This document shows positions 1 through 4,419 of a DNA stretch of 8,724 nt, one piece after another; within the stretch, counting starts at the first letter, position 1, and every line of letters begins with the position of its first letter. This DNA comes from an uncultured Allobaculum sp. (lineage in GTDB: Bacteria; Bacillota_I; Bacilli_A; Erysipelotrichales; Erysipelotrichaceae): NCBI GenBank assembly GCA_948467695.1, contig CAOKFJ010000058.1, positions 1-8,724 on the forward strand, in the 5' to 3' direction. The notes under the pieces were generated by a model. That model saw nothing but the letters and a program-made list of their open reading frames with translations. It had not been told where the DNA came from and did not search any database. A program made the translations under genes and the position numbers.

Positions 1-149
1 TGATTGTCGGTCGGCCCGCAAGCTGTATATACACCAAAGCGACCGGCAGAAAATATCCTGCTCCCCGCTTCACTGTGTACGGAGATTTTAAAAAGGGACT
101 TCAGAAAGAAGAAGAAATCGCCGAGGCTGACGCTGTCGGTCAGGCGTAA
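1..149 (+). CDS. 3' end of an unidentified protein (partial, cut by window start)
   Basis: Frame 3 is open from the window edge to a TAA at 147-149 and gives about 48 residues; the first complete codon is at 3. The visible tail begins IVGRPASCIYTKATGRK and ends in a charged stretch (FKKGLQKEEEIAEADA) before the stop. It shows no hydrophobic membrane segment, signal or recognisable catalytic motif. Codon use looks like the downstream genes. The stop lies 17 bases before the next start codon, so the gene is very probably co-transcribed with the anomerase gene and may be another member of the sugar-use operon (transport or catabolism). I do not recognise the family from this tail; the operon role is inference from spacing only. 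Confidence 0.62.
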   Translation, partial: IVGRPASCIYTKATGRKYPAPRFTVYGDFKKGLQKEEEIAEADAVGQA

Positions 150-166
150 TTCAAAGGAGTTTACTC

Positions 167-622
167 ATGATTTTTGCCTCCACTCATTCGCCTGAAAGCC
201 AGGGCATTCTCGAAGACGGCATCCGAAAGGCACTTGCATGGGCTGCGTCCACAGATATGGCAGCTCTTGAAACAGGTCCTCATACGATTGACGGCGACGA
301 TCTGTTCGTCAACGTGATCGAATACACAACCAAAAACCCGGAAGAACGTTTCTGGGAAGCGCATAAAGAGTATCTGGATCTGCATTTCCCGATTCGCGGA
401 GAAGAACAGATCGATCTAGCCCTGCTTGAAGATCTGAAAGCCGGCGACTATGACGCCAGCCAGGATTTTCAGGCAGCACAGGGTGAAAAACGCGCATCTG
501 TCGTGCTTAAACCCGGCGACTTCCTCGTGTGCTATCCGCAGGATGTTCATCGCACAGCTGTTGCGGTAAACGGACAGCCTGAAACGATCAAAAAAGCGGT
601 ATTCAAAATCCGCATCGCCTAA
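167..622 (+). CDS. nanQ: YhcH/YjgK/YiaL family protein, likely sialic acid anomerase (NanQ-like)
   Basis: A 151-residue protein of the normal length for the YhcH/YjgK/YiaL (DUF386) cupin-like family. Family signatures are visible: an H-x-x-Y-x-D-x-H block at residues 66-73 (HKEYLDLH) followed by RGEEQI (77-82), and PGDFLVCYPQDVHR at 116-129, carrying the second conserved D/H pair. The histidines and acidic residues are the presumed metal or substrate ligands. In E. coli the family member NanQ (YhcH) speeds interconversion of sialic acid anomers so that the lyase can use the released sugar. The ATG at 167 is preceded by AAAGGAG (153-159) at 7 bases. It follows an upstream gene closely and is the last gene before an intrinsic terminator. 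No signal peptide, so cytoplasmic. Family confidence is high; the sialic acid substrate is inferred from the kinase, RpiR and esterase neighbours. Other family members act on other sugars, such as the E. coli YiaL and YjgK contexts. Confidence 0.87.
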   Translation: MIFASTHSPESQGILEDGIRKALAWAASTDMAALETGPHTIDGDDLFVNVIEYTTKNPEERFWEAHKEYLDLHFPIRGEEQIDLALLEDLKAGDYDASQDFQAAQGEKRASVVLKPGDFLVCYPQDVHRTAVAVNGQPETIKKAVFKIRIA

Positions 623-646
623 GCGGCACTCTCGCAATACAACACC

Positions 647-678
647 AGGCTCTGGCGAAAGCTGGAGCCTTTGTTTTT
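647..678 (+). terminator. Intrinsic terminator after the anomerase gene
   Basis: A compact stem pairs AGGCTC (647-652) with GAGCCT (665-670). It is extended by TGGC/GCTG (two G-T wobbles, two G-C pairs) and closed by a GAAA tetraloop (657-660). TTGTTTTT follows at 671-678. The ten-pair stem, stable loop and U-run make a textbook Rho-independent terminator 25 bases after the stop. It separates the first transcription unit from the kinase-regulator-esterase unit. Confidence 0.9.
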
Positions 679-836
679 GAAGCCCGCAAATTTAAGCCCC
701 TTCGGGTTGAAAGAAGCATCTGCCTTTGGCGTTCCGGTTTGAACAGACACCATAAAAGTGCATGCATTGATGACTTTAACAAGGCGGATGAGCGGCATTG
801 AAGAAATAGTGGATACCAACAGGATAAGGAGACTAC

Positions 837-1733
837 ATGAATCAGTTTATTGTGATCGATATCGGCGGGACCGCCATCAAATACGGCATTGCCAATGCCG
901 ATGGCTCTTTACTCAAGAGCGAACAGACACCTACGGAAGCATTCAAGGGAGGCAAGGCTCTGGCAGACAAAGTGCGCGGGCTTTGCGAAATGCTGATTAA
1001 AGAAGCACCCGATGCTAAAGGAATCGCAATTTCCTCGGCAGGCGTGATTGATCCGGAAAAGGCAAGCGTGCTGCATGCGTCGGACGCGATCCCCGGCTAT
1101 AAAGGCGTATCCTTTCGCGAAACGCTTCGATCGTTCAATCTTCCCGTCGAAGCCGAAAATGACGTCAACTGCGCAGGGCTTGCAGAAGCGCTGCATGGCG
1201 CGGGAAAAGGAAGCCGATCGATGCTGATGCTGACGATCGGCACCGGCATCGGCGGATGCTTCGTCAATGAAAGCACGCTTTTGGGCGGCTCGTGCTGCTG
1301 CGCATGCGAAGTGGGGTATCTGCCGCTTGAAGGCGGCGCGTTTCAGGATCTGGCTTCGACAACCGCGCTCGTCAAAGATGTCGCCGCACGCAAAGGGGAG
1401 CCTTTTGAAGAGTGGAACGGAAGACGGATTTTCGAAGGTGCTGCTGCTGGAGATGCGGATTGCGTGGATGCGATCAACAGACTGTGCTCGGTTTTAGGAA
1501 AAGGCATCGCCGCGCTGTGTTTTGTCCTTAATCCTGAGTGCGTTGTTCTTGGCGGCGGCATTATGGCGCAGGAAAAAGCGCTTCGTCCGGGTATCGAAGC
1601 GTCTTTTGCCGAAAACTCCATTCCTCTGATTGCCGAAAACACGACCATTGCTTTTGCGCAGAACCAGAACGAAGCCGGTATGAAAGGAGCGCTCGTGCAT
1701 TTTCTCTCAAAGCATCCGCAACTGAATGCCTGA
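837..1733 (+). CDS. ROK-family sugar kinase, candidate N-acetylmannosamine kinase
   Basis: A 298-residue ROK (repressor, ORF, kinase) family enzyme that phosphorylates a hexose or N-acylhexosamine with ATP in the cytoplasm. The phosphate-1 motif DIGGTAIKYG is at 8-17. The ENDVNCA block at 107-113 holds the probable catalytic base D109. The phosphate-2 loop LTIGTGIGG is at 132-140 and an adenosine-side VLGGGIMAQ motif lies in the C-terminal third. There is no N-terminal HTH, so this is a kinase and not a ROK repressor. The usual zinc motif CxCGxxGCxE is absent; after the E-x-G-[HY] element (E158, G160, Y161) the chain goes straight to FQDLASTTAL. Four cysteines crowd at 153-157 (CCCAC). The start is supported by AAGGAG (826-831) 5 bases before ATG. 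It begins a unit downstream of the 647-678 terminator. Beside an anomerase, an RpiR regulator and an esterase, ManNAc kinase (NanK role) is the best guess; glucokinase or a beta-glucoside kinase cannot be excluded. Confidence 0.85.
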   Translation: MNQFIVIDIGGTAIKYGIANADGSLLKSEQTPTEAFKGGKALADKVRGLCEMLIKEAPDAKGIAISSAGVIDPEKASVLHASDAIPGYKGVSFRETLRSFNLPVEAENDVNCAGLAEALHGAGKGSRSMLMLTIGTGIGGCFVNESTLLGGSCCCACEVGYLPLEGGAFQDLASTTALVKDVAARKGEPFEEWNGRRIFEGAAAGDADCVDAINRLCSVLGKGIAALCFVLNPECVVLGGGIMAQEKALRPGIEASFAENSIPLIAENTTIAFAQNQNEAGMKGALVHFLSKHPQLNA

Positions 1734-1767
1734 TCTCTTTTATAATGGTAAGGACGATACTTGCAGT

Positions 1768-1798
1768 GAACGCTTTGCAAAAGGGTGCAGAGGCGTTC
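1768..1798. repeat. Interrupted inverted repeat upstream of the RpiR gene
   Basis: GAACGC (1768-1773) pairs with GCGTTC (1793-1798), and inside it TGCA (1776-1779) pairs with TGCA (1786-1789), around a 6-base loop (aaaggg) and a 2x3 internal loop. There is no U-run after it, so it is not an intrinsic terminator. Its place 22 bases after a TATAAT suggests either a protein binding site for a dimer or a structured 5' leader. Confidence 0.5.
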
Positions 1799-1808
1799 TG
1801 AGAATTCG

Positions 1809-1827
1809 GACATCACGAGCTGATGTC
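1809..1827. promoter_or_regulatory. 19 bp palindrome, candidate operator for the RpiR regulator
   Basis: Perfect 7-base arms GACATCA (1809-1815) and TGATGTC (1821-1827) flank a 5-base centre (cgagc). The site lies 52 bases before the GTG start of an RpiR-type regulator and fills the spacer of a candidate promoter (TTCGGA / TATAAG). RpiR-family proteins bind such dyads near their own genes, so autoregulation is a reasonable inference. No second copy was seen upstream of the other genes in this window. Confidence 0.45.
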
Positions 1828-1878
1828 TATAAGAGAACGCATCATTCGATTGCAGGTGAAAGAAAAGAGGGAACAGCC

Positions 1879-2790
1879 GTGAAACAGCGCAAAGAGGAGT
1901 TTGGTCAAAGTCTATCCACGATGGGAGATCTCACCCAGCACTATCGGGAGAAATCCGCCCTGCCGCTGATCGAATCGGCGTATGACGGCATGACGCATAC
2001 CGAGAAAATGGTCGCGCGTTATTTTCTCGAAGAAAATGAACTCCCGGATCTTTCGCTTAAAGCGGTTGCCGGCAAGCTCTGCGTTTCGGAAGCGACGCTT
2101 GTGCGCTTCGCGAAAAAATGCGGGTTTAAAGGATATCGCGAGTTTATCTTTCAGTACGAAAAAGGACTCATCGCCAAAAAGCCGACGGAAAACATCGCGC
2201 TTTCGTCTTTGCAGGTGCTCAACGCCTATCAGGATCTGCTGACCAAGTCCTATTCGCTGATCAGCGAAGAACAGATCTGCCGCGTGGCGGATATGCTCAC
2301 AAAAGCCAAGCGGGTCTATGTCGGCGGCATCGGCTCTTCCGGCTATGCGGCAAGAGAAATGGCGTACCGCTTCATGCGGGTCGGTGTGGGCATTGAAGCC
2401 TATGACGATGTCGACATGATGCGGATGATCGCCGTATTCCGCTCGCCCGATGATCTTGTCATCGGTCTGTCGCTTTCCGGAGTTCGCAAAGAACTGCTTG
2501 AATACATGCAGATGTCCAAGGAAAAGGGCGCGAAAACCATGCTGATCACGTCGAATCATCACAGCGAACTGCACGAATTCATCGATGAAACCGTGCTGGT
2601 GCCCTCGCTGGTTCACCTCAATCACGGGAATCTGATTTCTCCGCAGTTTCCGCTGCTGGTCATGATCGATATTCTCTACGCGGCGTACATGCGACAGAAC
2701 CGCCGCGAGAAACAGACACTGCATGGACTGACGCTTGATGCGATTGAAAAAAGAAATAAAGACGACAGCCTTTCTGATGAAGAACGCTGA
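1879..2790 (+). CDS. RpiR/MurR-family transcriptional regulator (HTH + SIS)
   Basis: With the GTG start at 1879 the protein has 303 residues, close to the family norm of about 280-300. AGAGGG (1866-1871) sits 7 bases upstream. An in-frame ATG at 1726 inside the kinase end would add an unconserved 51-residue leader and is rejected; the ATG at 1921 lacks a well-placed ribosome site. The N-terminal HTH_6 domain (about 38-92) reads MTHTEKMVARYFLEEN then LSLKAVAGKLCVSEATLVRF and CGFKGYREF, the classic RpiR pattern. The SIS sugar-phosphate-binding domain runs from about 130 to 270, with GGIGSSG (149-155) and SLSG (198-201) forming the phosphate-binding loops. Such proteins sense a phosphosugar, here plausibly ManNAc-6-P or GlcNAc-6-P made by the adjacent kinase pathway, and control catabolic genes. 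The C-terminal 30 residues are charged and basic. Whether it represses or activates cannot be read from sequence. Confidence 0.88.
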   Translation: MKQRKEEFGQSLSTMGDLTQHYREKSALPLIESAYDGMTHTEKMVARYFLEENELPDLSLKAVAGKLCVSEATLVRFAKKCGFKGYREFIFQYEKGLIAKKPTENIALSSLQVLNAYQDLLTKSYSLISEEQICRVADMLTKAKRVYVGGIGSSGYAAREMAYRFMRVGVGIEAYDDVDMMRMIAVFRSPDDLVIGLSLSGVRKELLEYMQMSKEKGAKTMLITSNHHSELHEFIDETVLVPSLVHLNHGNLISPQFPLLVMIDILYAAYMRQNRREKQTLHGLTLDAIEKRNKDDSLSDEER

Positions 2791-2830
2791 AAAAACGGTC
2801 GATGAAAATCGATAGGTAAGGATAGATAGT

Positions 2831-3493
2831 ATGGACAATACAAAAACACTTCGCATTTTGTGCTTTGGCGATTCGAATACCTGGGGCTATAACCCCGCAG
2901 ACAGCACACGCCTGCCTGGACGCTGGACAAGACAGCTTGAATGGAAAGGTGAAGAGACGCTGGAGGTTGTTGAAGAAGGCCTCAACAGCCGCAATGCCGT
3001 AGCGCTTGATGAATACGCGCCGGAAAAATGCGGAATCCACTCCTTCAAGATGATGCTTCAAAGTCATAAACCGCTTGATGCAGTGGTGCTGATGCTTGGC
3101 ACGAATGATCTCAAATCCCACTACTGCAACACCGCCAACAATATCGCCAACGGTATTCGCGAGTATGTGCGTCTGATGTTCAATCCCACGCTTTTTGAAG
3201 GCACAACAACGCCCAAACTGCTTGTGGTTTCTCCCATTCATCTTGGCGACACGCTGCCAGAATTGCAGGGAGAGGGCGGAGGCTTTGACGAGCGCTCCGT
3301 CAGACAGTCTCATCTGCTGGCCGAGTGGATCGAGAACACGATCGCGCCCTATATGAAAGACGGACAGGTGTTCTTCATGGACGCTTCGAAATACGCGAAG
3401 CCTTCCGCTATTGACGGGCTTCATATGGATGCAGACAATCACGCCAGACTGGCGCACGCGATTTCAAAGAAGCTTGGCTCAATGCTTGGCTAA
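2831..3493 (+). CDS. SGNH/GDSL-family esterase, possible sialate O-acetylesterase
   Basis: A 220-residue SGNH hydrolase with all four blocks. Block I FGDSNTWG (12-19) has nucleophile S15. G50 in EGLNSRN is the block II oxyanion residue. Block III GTND (90-93) has N92. Block V DGLHMD has D195 and H198, completing the Ser-Asp-His triad. The FGDSNTWGYNP...RWT opening matches the arylesterase-like/lysophospholipase-L1 branch. There is no signal peptide, so it acts in the cytoplasm. The start is supported by AAGGA (2818-2822) 8 bases before ATG, and the gene lies 40 bases after the RpiR stop, so both are probably one transcript. SGNH esterases occur in nan clusters of gut Firmicutes, where they remove O-acetyl groups from sialic acid; that role is inferred from the neighbours. 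Another short-chain acyl ester or acetylated amino sugar is possible. Confidence 0.85.
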   Translation: MDNTKTLRILCFGDSNTWGYNPADSTRLPGRWTRQLEWKGEETLEVVEEGLNSRNAVALDEYAPEKCGIHSFKMMLQSHKPLDAVVLMLGTNDLKSHYCNTANNIANGIREYVRLMFNPTLFEGTTTPKLLVVSPIHLGDTLPELQGEGGGFDERSVRQSHLLAEWIENTIAPYMKDGQVFFMDASKYAKPSAIDGLHMDADNHARLAHAISKKLGSMLG

Positions 3494-3495
3494 CT

Positions 3496-3534
3496 CTGCC
3501 GCACACGCGTATTTGACATGATGTGCAGCGGCAG
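3496..3534 (+). repeat. GC-rich inverted repeat just after the esterase stop
   Basis: CTGCCGC (3496-3502) pairs perfectly with GCGGCAG (3528-3534). An inner ACA/TGT pairing (3503-3505 with 3522-3524) is possible across a bulge. It starts two bases past the stop codon and lacks a U-run, so it is not a terminator by itself; it may stabilise the 3' end of the mRNA ahead of the strong terminator 31 bases further on. Confidence 0.4.
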
Positions 3535-3564
3535 CGCAGAAACGATCGACAACATAAAACAATG

Positions 3565-3625
3565 AAAAAGCCGGTATATGGTAATCGCTATTGTGCAAGC
3601 GAAACAACCATATACCGGCTTTTTT
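3565..3625. terminator. Bidirectional intrinsic terminator between convergent esterase and tetR genes
   Basis: An 18-base arm (AAAAAGCCGG then TATATGGT, 3565-3582) pairs perfectly with 3607-3624 (ACCATATACC then GGCTTTTT). The 24-base apical region carries a smaller stem, TCGCT (3585-3589) with AGCGA (3598-3602). The arm ends give a U-run on both strands, so it can end the esterase transcript on + and the tetR transcript on - (tetR stop at 3638-3640). It is the boundary between the two gene groups. Confidence 0.95.
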
Positions 3626-3637
3626 CTGTTCTTTTCA

Positions 3638-4252
3638 TCATGCGGCTTCAATGCGTCGGGCGCTGGCAAGGATCGCGCGTATGGCATCGAATAAAGCCGG
3701 GCGTACAACCTCAATTGGAGCGGGTATGCCGTTCACAATGGAGGTGTAGCACACAGATCCAGTCAGCTCGAGAATCATGAAGTACACCATTTTCGGATCG
3801 GCGTAGTAAATGCCGGCACTTATGGCGTGCTGCTCGAAGCGGGCGGATACATCGAGATCGCTGTCTTCGAGTGTGCTGTGCAGCTGCTTGTGGAACGCGC
3901 CCCACGAGAGGTTGCGGCGAATGAGACGCAGAAGCAGAGGATTTTCGCAGAGCTGATTGAGGATCTGCGAAATCATGAAAATGATGGCATCGTCAAATGC
4001 GCGGATATCGTTTTTGTCGAGTTCCGCTTGCGCGTTTTGCAGGATGCGTCTGGATTCTCTGGCGATGAGATAGTCGCGTATTTCGTATTTGTCTTTGAAG
4101 AACAGATAGAACGTGCCTTTGGCGACACCCGCTTTCGATGTGATGTCCGAAATGGACACATCCTGCAAGTCGTTGGACGTCAGAAGGGAGAGGGCGGCGG
4201 AAAGCAGACTGTTCTTTTTGTGCAGTTTGTTCTGCTGGGCTTTGCTTGGCAT
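3638..4252 (-). CDS. TetR/AcrR-family transcriptional repressor
   Basis: A 204-residue TetR-family regulator, normal length for the family. The HTH at about 33-52 reads VSISDITSKAGVAKGTFYLFF, followed by KDKYEIRDYL, the standard junction to helix 4. Residues 62-204 form the variable ligand and dimer domain (hydrophobic stretch AFDDAIIFMISQILNQL then NPLLLRLIRRN). I chose the ATG at 4250-4252 because it leaves the usual short lead before the first HTH helix. A TTG 15 codons upstream (4295-4297) lies on the predicted tetR promoter. The ribosome site is poor: the nearest purine-rich stretch, ggaagaaaagag on the minus strand, ends 15 bases before the ATG. The gene is divergent from the MMPL transporter and shares an operator-rich intergenic region with it, so it most likely represses the transporter and itself. 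The ligand is unknown. Confidence 0.9.
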   Translation of the reverse strand: MPSKAQQNKLHKKNSLLSAALSLLTSNDLQDVSISDITSKAGVAKGTFYLFFKDKYEIRDYLIARESRRILQNAQAELDKNDIRAFDDAIIFMISQILNQLCENPLLLRLIRRNLSWGAFHKQLHSTLEDSDLDVSARFEQHAISAGIYYADPKMVYFMILELTGSVCYTSIVNGIPAPIEVVRPALFDAIRAILASARRIEAA

Positions 4253-4278
4253 GCCTACAGTATATACTCTTTTCTTCC

Positions 4279-4301
4279 AAAAATGACCGAGATTCAATTT
4301 T
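4279..4301. promoter_or_regulatory. Secondary TetR operator candidate over the tetR -10 region
   Basis: An imperfect dyad centred at 4290 pairs 7 of 8 positions (aaaaatga at 4279-4286 with tcaatttt at 4294-4301). Its TGACC and TCAATTT blocks have the same spacing as in the main palindrome at 4343-4363, with 15 of 21 positions identical. The centres are 63 bp apart, about six helical turns. It covers the predicted tetR -10 box, fitting autorepression. Confidence 0.5.
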
Positions 4302-4324
4302 AGACAATTTATGGATTTTGACCA
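4297..4324 (-). promoter_or_regulatory. Predicted tetR promoter
   Basis: On the minus strand, -35 TGGTCA (complement of 4319-4324) is 16 bp from -10 TAAAAT (complement of 4297-4302), with a start of transcription expected near 4290 and a leader of about 38 bases. The -35 overlaps the half-site TTGACCATT (4318-4326) and the -10 overlaps the secondary operator. A TATACT (complement of 4260-4265) nearer the ATG has no -35 and would give a leaderless mRNA. Confidence 0.45.
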
Positions 4325-4326
4325 TT
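4318..4326 (+). promoter_or_regulatory. Operator half-site TTGACCATT
   Basis: Nine bases identical to 4346-4354 in the main palindrome, 28 bp upstream of it. The partner half is not conserved here. It overlaps the predicted tetR -35, so it may be an auxiliary contact for the repressor. Confidence 0.4.
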
Positions 4327-4342
4327 AGAAATACGGGTGAAT

Positions 4343-4363
4343 AAATTGACCATTGGTCAATTT
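4343..4363. promoter_or_regulatory. Primary TetR operator (21 bp palindrome)
   Basis: Perfect 10-base arms AAATTGACCA (4343-4352) and TGGTCAATTT (4354-4363) flank one central base. It sits in the tetR/transporter intergenic region and contains the transporter -35 (TTGACC, 4346-4351). A TetR dimer bound here would block polymerase. This is the strongest dyad in the window, and size and position are typical of TetR-family operators. Confidence 0.85.
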
Positions 4364-4374
4364 CTGCATAAACT
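4346..4374 (+). promoter_or_regulatory. Predicted promoter of the MMPL transporter gene
   Basis: -35 TTGACC (5 of 6 to consensus) is 17 bp from -10 TAAACT (4369-4374, 4 of 6). The expected start near 4381 gives a leader of about 40 bases before the ATG at 4420. The -35 lies inside the operator palindrome. Confidence 0.6.
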
Positions 4375-4419
4375 TTGGCGTGTGAAAGGAAGTTCATCAA
4401 AAAACAGGTAATCACAGAT

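Larger units (their letters stand above)
1741..1833 (+). promoter_or_regulatory. Probable promoter region for the RpiR regulator gene
   Basis: The gap between the kinase stop (1731-1733) and the regulator start (1879) holds a perfect TATAAT hexamer at 1741-1746, eight bases past the kinase stop. It has no convincing -35 at 16-18 bp (gcaact at 1718-1723). A second -10-like hexamer, TATAAG, is at 1828-1833, 17 bp from a weak TTCGGA at 1805-1810; this spacer is exactly filled by the palindrome at 1809-1827. Either could drive the regulator and esterase separately from the kinase. Seen: hexamers and spacing. Inferred: promoter activity. Confidence 0.4.

Noticed and set aside
4..195. Plus-strand frame starting at TTG 4
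   Set aside because: It crosses the start of the anomerase gene in another frame, has no ribosome site and an arbitrary Arg/Lys/Ser-rich product.
739..767. TTGAAC, 17 bp, ATGCAT as a promoter for the kinase gene
   Set aside because: The -10 is poor (ATGCAT) and the hexamers are no better than chance for this length; a promoter is expected here but not located.
1767..1779. TGAACGCTTTGCA as a catabolite (CcpA cre) site
   Set aside because: The half-site spacing does not fit the 14-base cre consensus; the bases are better explained by the inverted repeat 1768-1798.
1726..1878. ATG at 1726 as the start of the RpiR protein, overlapping the kinase
   Set aside because: It adds 51 residues of Cys/Arg-rich sequence with no family counterpart and spans promoter-like and dyad sequences; GTG 1879 has a well-spaced ribosome site.
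1912..2856. Long minus-strand open frame (314 codons) opposite the RpiR gene
   Set aside because: It is the antisense of a clear HTH+SIS protein, its translation is rich in His/Arg/Phe without any family motif, and it has no ribosome site.
2660..3457. Minus-strand open frame across the RpiR/esterase junction
   Set aside because: It overlaps two genes with full catalytic or domain motifs on the plus strand and has no motif of its own.
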